NCBI GenBank assembly: GCA_020796225.1
Contig: CM036774.1
Location: forward strand, 27,556,791 to 27,620,790
Source: Arion vulgaris
Lineage: Eukaryota > Mollusca > Gastropoda > Stylommatophora > Arionidae
Direction of reading: 5' to 3'
Length of the DNA: 64,000 bases
The notes beneath the pieces were generated by a model. That model saw only the letters and a list, made by a program, of their open reading frames with translations. It had not been told where the DNA came from and did no database searches. Made by a program: the position numbers and the translations under genes. Below are positions 20,946 through 31,361 of this stretch, piece by piece. The number at the start of each line of letters is the position of its first letter. Positions within the stretch are counted from its first letter, which is position 1.

Positions 20946-23765
20946 AGTCAGTCCGTCAAACCACAGGGGCATTGGTCGTTTGTGCCTATCTTGAATCTAG
21001 TTATATTCTCATTCTGTTGTGACCGTCCGGAGGCGAAGTATGATAATATGGTCTCTTCTAGACAGTTCGTAATATCATCATGTGTTGTGCTTTGTGTTAT
21101 TTTTCCCATTTTGTTGTATAGTCTCCTCTGAGCGATGGTTTTTGCTTTCCTAGCTGACCAGGTTGTCATCTTGAGACATCCTGCTCCTCTTAGCCAGTCT
21201 GTCAGCATCTTCATTCCCTTGAGCTTGCAGTGTGAGGGCATCCACTGATTACTACACTCGGAATCATGGGTATACTGGCCTACGGTTGACCTGAGATCAC
21301 TTAGTTCTGTGTTCCTTTCAGATTTCACTGCTGAGATGGCAGACAAAGCACAATTTTTCCATGTATTTGTTTCATATGTTGTAGTGCATTTTGCAGTGCA
21401 TTGAAGGTATCCAGCTCTGGAAGCCAGTATGACCAGGGAGGAGAGGTACTGGCTGGTTGTATGTGCTTTGTTTGAGCCAGTGCCAATTTTGGGTCTGTGT
21501 GGGCAAGCTCTTGGAGTTCGCCAGAAGCTACTCCTTTCAATCTGCACCTACCGTAGCTGTTTATTTGAGGTGCATTGATAGTTAATCAGTCTCTGAATTT
21601 TCTCAGTTGAAGTACTTTCATGTACTGACTGTTTCCAATGGTTGAAGTCCTATGGCCGTTTTCAGTATTTCTGTTGAAGGTCACTTATTGTTTCAGTGAT
21701 GATCTGTGCCTGACTTTACACTCGGTTTATCTTTATGAAGTATGTCTTGGAGATTATGACCCAGACTGCTATGCTATACTTATGGTACTGATCAAACTCT
21801 CCCAGAATAAATCCTTTTCGGAATGCTACAACCCGCACTCCTGTTGGTGTCTGCTAATTTGCTCACGATCCCAGCTCTTCTTTCTTTTCCAGATTTATCT
21901 GTGTTTTCCACATCGCTGGCTGTCTATCATGATTCCATATATGTTGGACATTCGTCTATTGAGAGTAGGTGGTCATTGAACTTGAGTTTGAGAATTTGTT
22001 TATTCTTGTGTAGGCTGAAGACTGAAGAATTTTCATTTATAAAGGGCAGTCAAGAACTGGTCTATTTTTCTAGCTTTTAAATTACATCTTGCATCCTTGA
22101 GTTAACTACTGCTATTGATTCTTCTCGTGTCCACAGTGTCAGATCATCAGCGTAGATTACACCATGCACTCTGTTGGGGATGTCTTCCATAATCATTTAT
22201 AAAAACTAGAAGTAGCGTTGGAGACAGGAATCCCTCCTTGGGGAACAACTTGTTCGATGATTGCCTTCCTGTTACGTTTTTCCTGGTCCTATACTTCAGA
22301 TGTTCTATTTACCAGATAGTGATATATCCAGATATACATGCGCCTTTTGATTCGAGTTTGAGCAGTTTGATTTTCAGTCGTTCCCTCCAGACCCTGTCGA
22401 AATCCTCTCATGCCAACTCATACTGTTAGTGTTCTTTCTTTGAAATCCACTTTCGCTCTCCTGTGCAATGTAAGTTACTTGGTCTTCTGTTGATCTGTGA
22501 CTGAATCCACTCTGCTGTAGTAGTATCAATTGTTTTTGCTCCAGTTGCCACACGAGTCTTCTATTGAGAAACCTCTCCATCACTTTTCCAACACACCTAA
22601 AGAGGCTAATTGGTCTACGATTGCTTGGATCGAATGTCTTTTCCTTGTTTTAGATTGAGCACTGTGATAGCTTCTTTCCATTCACTGGGTATTTCTGTGA
22701 CTTTCCAGCTCGCATTCAAAACTTTTAGCAGCTTTTGCTTGACTTTCTTGCCTAGGTTGATGAGCATCTCATTTTTTATGCCAACCTTTCCTGGTGACTT
22801 CTTGTTAAGACCCTGGAGTGCTTCTTCATCTCACCTCTATCCATGTTCAGACGTCTTGTCTCTCCAGCTCTGTCTTACGGCTTTCCTAACTGCTCTCCTA
22901 TATTTAGCCGAAGCTACCTTGAGTGATATGTGGTTGTCTATGCTCTGCTCAGTTTCTAATCTTTCTCTGTCCTGACTCACTTTCTCTTCCACATTTTGGA
23001 CCTCTTCGACCAATAAGATTTGTAGTCTCTTCTTGCACCTTCTAGAATTTATTTCCTGCTGCCTTAAAAATGGATATGTTAAGTAGGTATGTCAGTTCTT
23101 ATCTTTTTGGTGTATTTATGGTCAAGAGATGTCGTTGAGCCTCGCAAACTGTGCCTAGTCAGCTCTTTTGTAGTTCCACTGGTCATCTTTTGACTTGGTA
23201 AAGATCTACTTCAAGGAGAGCTTGACAGGTTTGATCACTGTCTCCTAGCTGTTCCATGAAGGTTCGATTGCTGTGAGCACGTCACAGTGGCAAAGACGAG
23301 GTCTGTGGGATATATTTTTCTGTCTTCTGGATTAGAAGATTGGTGGGTCATCGAGTCCATTCCTGAGCTGCAGGTTGTTATCTATTTCCACTGTTTTACC
23401 TCCCCCTTTTTTTTACATTGTTCTTGGTTTCTACCTTACTGAGTAACTGTTAAAATTTTCACTACTAGAGAATTTGTATTGGTCAGTGTCATGGTTTCCA
23501 GCATAAGGGCTCTGTTAGTTCGAATCTGTTAGATGTCTACAAAGATGTCAATTCCTATGATTTCTGCTTTCCCATTTATGCTGACTTCTATCTGTTTCAT
23601 GGTGTATTTGTTGCTCACGCGTATGAGCCTTCCCTCGCCCCTCCTCCGTGTGGTCTTATCTGCATAACTGATAACCTCGAACAGAGAATATGTGTGGGGT
23701 TGATTATATGTGTTATTCCTGAATACATGCAAGGTCTCACTTTTCACAGCTAGGGCCTGCTTTTT
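20946..23765 (-). mobile_element. I-group-like LINE, copy 1: endonuclease, RT, RNase H
   Basis: Same family as the copy to its left and in the same orientation. The sequence from 23750 leftward has endonuclease pieces (TTRRRGEGRLIRVSN, QIEVSINGKAEIIGIDIF), a linker (FTKSKDDQWNYKRADWAQFA) and RT motifs 0-2 (VLNASWKVTEIPSEWKEAIT, STEDQVTYIAQESESGFQRK). Motif B is degraded (GFLSPTLLLVFINDY). An intact motif C, VIYADDLTLW, has YADD at 22143-22154. RNase H ends with QWMPSHCKLKGMKMLTDWLR. The final segment, RFKIGTNDQCPCGLTD, stops at 20946, where the endonuclease of copy 2 begins abruptly. It is inactive through frameshifts and stops. Confidence 0.87.
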
Positions 23766-24079
23766 GGTGTAATACTGTCGTTCCAGCGATTATGTTGAAT
23801 CTCCTGAGTCTGGTGGATTTTGATCTGCAAGATTTTCCTGCCGCTCATTTGCACGACGCACGGCGACTAAATTTGAGACAGTTTTTTTCAAATATGAATT
23901 CAACTGGCTGTAGCATCCAACCTTTGCTAGAGCACCATCGGCAGCAGACAAGATATTATTCAGCGGAATTTTTTTTCTTAAAAATGGTATTCCAATACGT
24001 CAAATATAGATATTTCTTTATTGTCCGATTCTAATTTTCTTGCAAATAATAGTTCTTGACAAATGTTTTAATCTTTATG

Positions 24080-24530
24080 AAGCAGCGAACGCGCCTAGAG
24101 GTAAAGACTCATTTGTTGGTAAAGAAGACGCATCAACGCATCAGTTATAAAAAGCTTCAAAAGTGTGGAAAACATCATTTCGACGATTCATCTCTACACT
24201 GTGTTATTTCTCGATGAGACTTAAAAATAATTTCAGACCACTGCGTATGCAGTACAGAACGCAGAACCTCACTCACCGCTGGCAGTATCAATTCTTCGCC
24301 AATAGTGTGCGTTTTTTCAGATTTAGCAAAAAGTAAGGAAATGTTTCATGAAGAGGTAACCCATAATTTTCTTGTTTTGCTGCCACCGAAGCCATACCAG
24401 CCAAAGTTGACATCTCGAATGTTGATCTCTGCTTGAACGTAAGATACATTTTCATCTTTTCTGCACAGGATTCATTTTGCTGACATATTCTTCTAATCGC
24501 GATTGGTTTGATAGCTTTATGTGAAAACAT
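24080..24530 (-). pseudogene. hAT transposase central region, decayed
   Basis: Reading leftward, an 80-codon frame holds FKQRSTFEMSTLAGMASVAA. A second frame then gives AKSEKTHTIGEELILPAVSE, continuing to VLRSVL and SHREITQCRDESS. The A-K-x-x-K-T/P-H-T-I-G/A-E-E/D-L-I-L-P block is a conserved feature of hAT transposases related to the ZBED and SCAND3 genes. It shares orientation with the hATC block at 17390-17590 and lies near the right terminal repeat. It is therefore the other half of the same transposase, separated by about 6 kb of LINE insertion. Frameshifts and stops are present. Confidence 0.8.
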
Positions 24531-24823
24531 CTTGTAGAAAAATTCAGAACATTGATAAGTCTTGTTTTTGGTGATTGAATAAAACCTATTTCAAATACTC
24601 GACATCATAGTGTCAGGATTTCTTCTTTGATTCTGACATAACCTGGACAATATGCAGATTCTGTCTCATTGCATTATTAATCGTTGCGTGTTGGCAGGAC
24701 TCGCGTGACTTTGAATTTCAGCTTAGGGGTGGGGATGGTCCCAACGCCCCAAATTTACTTTTCAACCCAGCGCCCTTACAACTTCTCAGCGCCTCTGTTG
24801 GCATGCTCTGTTGGGAACCTATG

Positions 24824-26265
24824 CTTAGTCTATTAACTAGACACTTTAATCTTTTAATCAGACATTTTAGTCTATTAACTAGATACTTTAGTCTATTAAC
24901 TAGATACTTTAGTCTATTAACTAGATACTTTAGTCTATTAACTAGATACTTTAGTCTATTAACTAGATACTTTAGTCTATTAACTAGACATTTTAGTCTA
25001 TTAACTAGATACTTTAGTCTATTATCTAGATACTTTAGTCTATTAACTAGACATTTTAGTCTATTAACTAGATACTTTAGTCTATTAACTAGATACTTTA
25101 ATCTATTATCTAGATACTTTAGTCTATTAACTAGATACTTTAGTCTATTAACTAGATACTTTAATCTATTATCTAGATACTTTAGTCTATTAACTAGATA
25201 CTTTAATCTATTATCTAGATACTTTAGTCTATTAACTAGATACTTTAGTCTATTAACTAGATACTTTAGTCTATTATCTAGATAGTCTATTAACTAGACA
25301 TTTTAGTCTATTAACTAGACATTTTAGTCTATTAACTAGATACTTTAGTCTATTAACTAGATAGTCTATTAACTAGATACTTTAGTCTATTAACTAGAGA
25401 CTTTAATCTATTAACTAGATACTTTAGTCTATTTAGATACTTTAGTCTATTATCTAGATAGTTTATTAACTAGATACTTTAGTCTATTATCTAAATAGTC
25501 TATTAACTAGATACTTTAGTCTATTAACTAGACACTTTAGTCTATTATCTAGATACTTTAATCTATTATCTAGTACTTTAATCTATTATCTGGATACTTT
25601 AATCTATTAACTAGATACTTTAATCTATGAACTAGATATTTTAATCTATTAATTAGACACTTTAATCTATTAACTAGATACTTTAGTCTATTAACTAGAT
25701 ACTTTAATCTATTAACTAGATACTTTAGTCTATTAACTAGATACTTTAGTCTATTAACTAAATACTTTAGTCTATACTTTAATCTATTAACTAGATACTT
25801 TAGTCTATTATCTAGATAGTCTATTAACTAGACATTTTAGTCTATTAACTAGATACTTTAGTCTATTAACTAGATAGTCTATTAACTAGATACTTTAGTC
25901 TATTAACTAGATACTTTAGTCTATTATCTAGATAGTCTATTAACTAGACATTTTAGTCTATTAACTAGATACTTTAGTCTATTAACTAGATAGTCTATTA
26001 ACTAGATACTTTAGTCTATTAACTAGATACTTTAGTCTATTAACTAGATACTTTAGTCTATTAACTAGATAGTCTATTAACTAGATACTTTAGTCTATTA
26101 ACTAGATACTTTAGTCTATTATCTAGATAGTTATTAACTAGACATTTTAGTCTATTAACTAGATACTTTAGTCTATTAACTAGATACTTTAGTCTATTAA
26201 CTAGATACTTTAGTCTCATTAACTATATACTTTAATCTATTAACTAGGTACTTTATTATTTATTG
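24824..26265. repeat. 21-bp satellite, main segment (intron 3)
   Basis: About 65-70 copies of tattaactagatactttagt plus c. There are 16-bp short variants (tctattaactagatag) interspersed from about 25280 and point variants (attatctag, gacatttta). It is the same array as 17112-17193. It runs to within about 15 bp of the CTLD end exon, whose acceptor (caaactttag) resembles the ctttag of the repeat unit. Confidence 0.96.
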
Positions 26266-26280
26266 TATGTCAAACTTTAG

Positions 26281-26362
26281 AGGAACATTGCTTGATAAAG
26301 ACAAAACTCTTGGATGGGATGATCAACTGCAACTTCCGTTATAAATATGTTTATGAGAAGGC
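26281..26362 (+). CDS. C-type lectin domain exon, C-terminal part, probably frameshifted
   Basis: The acceptor gtcaaactttag precedes the exon and the donor gc|gtaagt follows 26362. Joined to the previous exon (g|ag), the continuous frame reads EHCLIKTKLLDGMINC, then NFRYKYVYEKA. The E-x-C and final C-x(4)-Y-x-x-x-E pattern fit a CTLD end. The expected Trp-Asn-Asp-like motif is missing in this frame but appears as GWDDQ in the +1 frame over the same bases (about 26311-26325). Two compensating single-base changes would restore W-D-D-x-x-C. The residue that is normally the last cysteine (Y-V-C-E) is tyrosine here. Either sequence errors, a variant fold or a decaying exon could explain this. Confidence 0.78.
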
Positions 26363-26399
26363 GTAAGTACCCCAGTCTGGCTGATGATAGTTTGTCAGA

Positions 26400-26485
26400 G
26401 AAAATGTTCTAGTGAAAATATTTTAGAGAGAGAGAGAGAAATGAAGAATTTCTATGTCAGAGAAAATATTCTAGTGTGATAGACA

Positions 26486-26534
<49 letters not shown>

Positions 26535-26566
26535 GAAGAATTTCCATGGCAGAAAAATATTCTAGT

Positions 26567-26609
<43 letters not shown>

Positions 26610-26769
26610 CAATGAAGTATTTCTATGTCAGAGAAAGTATTCTAGTGTGATAGAAAGAGAGAGAGAGAGAGAGAACGAGAGCAATGAAGTATTTCTATGT
26701 CAGAGAAAGTATTCTAGTGTGATAGAGAGAGAAATGAAGTATTTCTATGTCAGAGAAAGTATTCTAGTG

Positions 26770-26809
<40 letters not shown>

Positions 26810-26938
26810 CAATGAAGTATTTCTATGACAGAGAAGTATTGAGTGTGATAGAGAGAGAAATTAAGATTTCTATGTCAGAGAAAGTATTCTAGTGATAGAG
26901 AGAGAAATGAAGTATTTATGTCAGAGAAAGTATTCTAG

Positions 26939-26992
<54 letters not shown>

Positions 26993-27490
26993 CAATGAAG
27001 TATTTCTTATGACGAGAAGTATCTGAGTGTGATAGAGAGAGAAATGAAGTATTCCTATGTCAGAGAAAGTATTCTAGGGGATAGAGAGAGAGAGAGAGAG
27101 AGAGAGAGCAATGAAGTATTTCTATGACAGAGAAGTATTCGAGTGTGATAGAGATAGAAATGAAGTATCATGTCAGAGAAAATATTCTAGTGTGATAGAG
27201 AGAGAAATGAAGTATTTCTATGTCAGAGAAAGTATTCTAGTGTGATAGAGAGAGAGAGAGAGAGAGAGAAAGAGAGCAATGAAGTATTTCTATGACAGCG
27301 AAGTATCTGAGTGTGATAGAGAGAGAAATGAAGCATTCCATGTCAGAGAAAATATTCTAGTGTGACAGAGAGAGAAAATAAGTATTCCTATGTCAGAGCA
27401 AGTATACTAGTGGACAGAGAGAGAGAATGAAGTATTCTATGTCAGAGAAAATATTCTAGTGTGACAGAGAGAGAGAAATGAAGTATTTCA
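26400..27490. repeat. Compound minisatellite with a variable (GA)n core
   Basis: About fourteen units, each made of atgaagtatttctatgtcag, agaaagtattctagtgtgat and then a GA run of very different length (from 8 to about 46 bp). Unit size therefore varies from about 55 to 100 bp. Confidence 0.92.
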
Positions 27491-27528
27491 AACGACTTGT
27501 TCCTCTTCTTCTTCTTCTGTATTCTCAG

Positions 27529-27660
27529 ACACTAGCAGATATCACTTACAGAGTTTGCAGGCGTGACACAGTTGTATGGTCAAGCTGACGTCACAATGGT
27601 CAAGTTACAACATCCATTCAGTGGAATTAAGTTCAATGCAATTTACTGGGGACGTGGGAG
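27529..27660 (+). CDS. Terminal exon: last codon, stop and 3' UTR of the CTLD gene
   Basis: An excellent acceptor, ttcctcttcttcttcttctg followed by tattctcag, ends at 27528. The previous exon leaves two bases (gc). With the first base here they give Ala, then cac (His) and the stop tag at 27533-27535. The protein would thus end EKAH, immediately after the CTLD, as in many single-domain secreted lectins. The rest up to about 27660 would be 3' UTR. No AATAAA was found before the array at 27678. The short coding length rests on the phase of the preceding exon. Confidence 0.55.
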
Positions 27661-27677
27661 GGCATGTTTGCTTGTGT

Positions 27678-28345
27678 CACGTGTTATTTGTTGACCTGAA
27701 AACGCGTGTTATTTGTTGACTTGAAGTCACGTGTTATTTGTTGACCTGAAGTCACGTGTTATTTGTTGACCTAAAGTCGCGTGTTATTTGTTGACCTGAA
27801 GTCACGTGTTATTTGTTGACCTGAAGTCACGTGTTATTTGTTGACATGAAATCACGTGTTATTTGTTGACCTGAAGTCGCGTGTTATTTGTTGACCTGAA
27901 GTCGCGTGTTATTTGTTGACCTGAAGTCGCGTGTTATTTGTTGACATGAAATCACGTGTTATTTGTTGACCTGAAGTCACGTGTTATTTGTTGACATGAA
28001 GTCACGTGTTATTTGTTGATCCGGAGTCACGTGTTATTTGTTGACATGAAATCACGTGTTATTGTTGACCGGAGTCACGTGTTATTTTTTGACATGAAGT
28101 CACGTGTTATTTGTTGACATGAAATCACATGTTATTTGTTGACTTGAAGTCACGTGTTATTTGTTGACATAAAATCACGTGTTATTTGTTGACATGAAAT
28201 CACGTGTTATTTGTTGATCGGGAGTCACGTGTTATTTGTTGACCCCGAGTCACGTCTTATTTGTTGACGTGTCGTCACGTGTTATTTATTGACACGAAGT
28301 CACGTGTTATTTGTTGACCTGAAGTCACGTGTTAAGTCATATGTT
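27678..28345. repeat. 25-bp minisatellite with a CACGTG E-box per unit
   Basis: Twenty-seven units of tcacgtgttatttgttgacc plus tgaag. By eye, twenty keep a perfect palindromic CACGTG and five have CGCGTG. It begins about 140 bp past the stop codon of the CTLD gene. Confidence 0.95.
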
Positions 28346-28464
28346 ATATATTGACTAAAGTCACCTGTGATATTAAACTGACCTTGAACTGTTGAACTAA
28401 ACTGGGTGTGTGTTCTTGTTTACGCCCAGCTGTTAATGGAAGTTTGGGAACTGAGAGTTTCTGA

Positions 28465-28805
28465 TCTATCTGTCTATCTCTCTGTCTGTCTGTCTTCCTA
28501 TCTGTCTGTCTGTCTGCCTTCCTACCAACCTCTCTGTATATATGTTTGTTTGTCTGTATGCCCACCGGTCTATTGATCACCTGTCTGTCTGCTCACCTGT
28601 CTGTCTGTCACCTGTTTGTCTGTCTGTTCACCTGTCTGGCTGTCTGCTCACCTGTCTTTCTGCCTACCTACCTGTCTGTTTATATGTATGTCTGTCTGTC
28701 ATTATGCCTGTTTTTCTGTATATCTTGTCTGGATGTCTGTCTGTCTATCCATCAATCCATCTATCTGTTTGTCTGTCCAGCTGTTTATATGTCTATCTGA
28801 TACAA
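28465..28805. repeat. (CTGT)/(CTAT) tetranucleotide microsatellite
   Basis: Imperfect ctgtctgtct and atctatct runs with ctcacctg interruptions. Open frames here are cysteine-, leucine- and serine-rich low-complexity translations. Confidence 0.92.
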
Positions 28806-28974
28806 GGTATAACACCATCAAAGAATCGAATACTCTATACAACCGATGCCCTTCTACTCGTAGAATGATATTCACAAAGTTTATGTTCATTTTTATGTAT
28901 TATTATTATTGTATTTGTAACAATATTATTCGATTATTCGTTTTTATTCGATACTTAGAATATCATGGATAGAG
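28806..28974. other. Unassigned AT-rich spacer
   Basis: No recognisable feature. Confidence 0.5.
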
Positions 28975-29285
28975 AGAAGAATAAGCGCTTCTGTTCTGCA
29001 ACAGCTTGATATTACATAGAGTTGGTTATTACAAAGCAGAAAACAAGGACAAAAAAATATTTTGACACATCAAACGACTTGAGTGCCTAGAGAAAATAAT
29101 TTTGAAGGAATGGTGCCTGAAGAAGAACCAAAAAAATACCTAGAAGACGATGGGTCCAAAATGTCATTGACGATCTGAGAATGACTGCTGCTGACGCCGG
29201 CCAACTTGCACAGAGCAGAGAGTATTTCAGGACTGCTGTCATGGGAGCCAAGCCCCGGAAGGGACAAGCTACTTGATAATGATTA
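28975..29285 (+). mobile_element. LINE 3' tail (same family as 8041-8345)
   Basis: The + strand reads RRRWVQNVIDDLRMTAADAG and QLAQSREYFRTAVMGAKPRK, then a stop. It is preceded by LECLEKIILKEW-type sequence in another frame. It aligns with the reverse complement of 8041-8345 over about 300 bp. Only the 3' end is present. Confidence 0.77.
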
Positions 29286-29299
29286 TTCGATGACATGTT

Positions 29300-29450
29300 A
29301 CAGTTATAATCAGTGGCGGCTCATGATCGTTTTTGTTGGTGGGCTAGACACAGATTTTGGGAAAATCATGGTTTTGGGTTAGGTTATATTTTAATCTATT
29401 AAATGATGATGATGCTCGTCCATCATGGGTGATGATGACCACACACATTT
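29300..29450. other. Unassigned segment with transposon-like edge
   Basis: At about 29312 the sequence cagtggcggctcatga resembles hAT-type termini. At about 29405 atgatgatgatgctcg resembles the short tails of RTE-type elements. Neither could be paired with a partner end, so no element is called. Confidence 0.3.
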
Positions 29451-29554
29451 TCATCCAAGGGAATGTAGTTGCGCTATGTTTGTCTGTGTGTGCGTAGATG
29501 ACTAGTAAGGCGTTCTTTCTTGCTTGAACACATACCTCTCATTTCAATGTTGTT

Positions 29555-29795
29555 ATTATTGTCTCTGTGGTGAAACCCTTGCCTTGCGTTACGAAACCCT
29601 GGTTCGAATCCGACCACGCTATTTTTTCATGAGTGCATTTTTTCCCCAAAGACCCTTGGGATTGTTTCTAGAGCTACGGAGTGCGTGCTTGTGCAATACT
29701 CTGGCAAGTGGCGGTAAATTCTGGGAGAGGGACTGAGACATAGAGGGTAAAACCCGGTGCAATAAAGTAAATCCTTCGACTTTAGACCCTCTTTC
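29555..29795 (+). mobile_element. tRNA-derived SINE, family A copy 2
   Basis: The tRNA-like head includes a perfect B box GGTTCGAATCC at 29601-29611. It is followed by ttttttcatgag, cccttgggattg, gagctacggagtgcgtg and the end motif gtaaaacccggtgcaataaa. It shares its order of blocks with 12770-13015 (- strand) and 61145-61375. Confidence 0.85.
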
Positions 29796-30084
29796 AATGT
29801 TTGTTTTGTGATTATTTTATTATTTCTTCCCAGAGTATGCTCAACATATCTCCATCTTCTCTTTCTTATAACAGTCGTTACTTACAACGTTCAATACATA
29901 ATAATAATAGCAACAAATTGGAAGTGTTACCTGTGTGCTTGCTGGAATATACGCACCTGATATGTATATATAGGAGATGTGATGAAACCTACAAATCTGA
30001 GGTGGTCGGAGCGGATCAAATTAGATCTGGGGAAAACTGAGGGTGGCTGTGGTGATACTTAATAAATTAGATTAATACTTATAT
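29796..30084. other. Unassigned spacer
   Basis: AT-rich and apparently single copy. No gene recognised. Confidence 0.5.
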
Positions 30085-30262
30085 GACAAAGACATGTATG
30101 TATGGTATCACATAAGCAAACAAAGACATGTATGTATGGTATCACATAAGCAAACAAAGACATGTATGTATGGTATCACATAAGCAAACAGAGACATGTA
30201 TGTATGGTATCACATAAGTAAGCAGAGACATGTATGTATGGTATCACATAAGCAAACAAAAG
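30085..30262. repeat. 34-35-bp minisatellite
   Basis: Five nearly identical copies of a unit with aaagacatgtatgtatggta and tcacataagcaaac. Confidence 0.93.
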
Positions 30263-30282
30263 TAATAATCAAATGAAATTTA

Positions 30283-30522
30283 TTTTTTTTTCGATCCAGA
30301 AGCACTTGAGCTTTCAGCTTTCGGCTCGGTGCCATGGACATCGTAACCCTTCGGCTCGGTGCCATGAACATCGTAACTCTTCGGCTCGGTGCCACGAACA
30401 CCGTAAATCTGGGGAACCTGTGGCTTTTTCTTCCATCCCTCGTAATTGAACCTGCACTCACAGAGGACTTGTCACCCGCAGTCCAACGCGCTACGAACAC
30501 GCTGGGCACGCGGGCAATCAAA
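30283..30522 (-). mobile_element. tRNA-derived SINE, family B copy 2
   Basis: Same elements as 13262-13497 in the same orientation: a tRNA-like head at the right end (cgtagcgcgttggactgcgg and ggttcaattac), the ccccagatttacggtgttcg block, and here three copies of the ~29-bp motif around ggcaccgagccgaaggg. The T-rich run at 30286-30294 is the A-rich 3' tail. Confidence 0.85.
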
Positions 30523-30582
30523 TCATATACATACCAATACATTATCTACTGATGGCAAGGGACATAAGTTTCTTTAATCTCA

Positions 30583-30628
30583 ATGCATGTTTATATATTC
30601 AGTTACTTCCTTGACTCTTATATCAAGT
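30583..30628 (+). repeat. Partial unit of the ~81-bp array, left of the Penelope insertion
   Basis: Contains aatgcatgtttatatattca, gttacttccttgac and tatatcaagt, which match the array at 35055-35990. Its last ten bases (30619-30628) form the left copy of the insertion's target-site duplication. Confidence 0.88.
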
Positions 30629-30941
30629 TTAAACAGTAAACACAAAGTACTAGTTTTCAAAATATCAACAGTGACGATAAACAGCAACGTTTCGACCAAA
30701 AGGACTTTATCAAGCAAACATTACAACAAGAATGACGAATTTCGAGGAACACATAAATGGACGATTACATGTGGAAACATAAACTCTATCTAATGAAAAT
30801 TGGGAATAAACGAACAACGAAATGAGTGCAACACAAAAAAACCGAAAGTGGAAAGAAGAGAAACAATAAACAATATAGTGGATAAATGACACATATATGG
30901 AGCAAACACATATAGATAACAAGGCAAGAGATAAGACAGTA

Positions 30942-31325
30942 CTAAGAAGCATAGGAATGTAATGCGTTGAGTCCAAGAGGTCGCAAAGTGCCATAGAATG
31001 AAATAAAACGGTTCTCCAGGGCGAATCGACTGCGATCATCGGAGGAACATGATCGGATGGCTGTGACCTTGACATCGTCAACTCCTGAATGGCCAGTATC
31101 GTTGAAATGAGTGGCCACAGGAGTCACAGAGCGTTGGCGAATATCGCGTAAGTGTTGGGCGAATCGGTCACTGAGTCTCTTACCGGTTTCGCCGATATAG
31201 GACTTGTTGCATCGTTTGCAGGTGATGGCATAGATGATATTGCGGGACTCACACGTGAAACTGTCTTGAATGGCATACGTAGCTTTTGGAAAAGAGACAG
31301 TGGGGTCTGTATTACATATGCACAT
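30942..31325 (-). CDS. GIY-YIG endonuclease domain of a Penelope-like element, intact frame
   Basis: A 127-codon uninterrupted frame within the inverted part. It begins near MCICNTDPTVSFPKATYAIQ and continues with IIYAITCKRCNKSYIGETGK (the I-Y and Y-I-G core with the following arginines in RLSDRF). Next come TPVATHFNDTGHSG (the family's His-x-Asn region) and FALENRFISFYG with the catalytic glutamate. It acts as the nickase for target-primed insertion in Penelope-like elements. There is no RT upstream: the copy is truncated at 31361, so the frame is only a fragment of the polyprotein and is probably not expressed alone. It is the only unbroken transposon domain I found in the window. Confidence 0.85.
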   Translation of the reverse strand: MCICNTDPTVSFPKATYAIQDSFTCESRNIIYAITCKRCNKSYIGETGKRLSDRFAQHLRDIRQRSVTPVATHFNDTGHSGVDDVKVTAIRSCSSDDRSRFALENRFISFYGTLRPLGLNALHSYAS

Positions 31326-31361
31326 GTATTACAGCGCCGACGTCCGCACGGGATGGTGCCA

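Larger units (their letters stand above)
17194..24823 (-). mobile_element. hAT DNA transposon, 7.6 kb, invaded by LINEs
   Basis: Perfect 13-bp terminal inverted repeats are seen: cataggttcccaa at 17194-17206 and its complement at 24811-24823. Both are followed inward by subterminal GCGCC-rich sequence typical of hAT ends. The 8-bp target duplication is ctttagtc (17186-17193), matched on the right by cttagtc with one T lost. The target is the 21-bp satellite, so both flanks are the same array. Transposase remnants on the - strand lie near each end (24080-24530 and 17390-17590). The ~6 kb between them is LINE sequence inserted later. Confidence 0.9.

Noticed and set aside
17675..23090. Many + strand open frames of 60-130 codons in the hAT interior
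   Set aside because: They are antisense to LINE RT and RNase H coding, which is on the - strand with motifs in order.
24803..25285. 160-codon open frame in the 21-bp satellite
   Set aside because: 21 is a multiple of three, so the frame stays open by periodicity.
27544..27600. Coding extension TLADITYRVCRRDTVVW in another frame of the terminal exon
   Set aside because: It needs a different incoming phase from that left by the exon at 26281-26362 and reaches a stop soon. The phase-correct reading ends after one residue.
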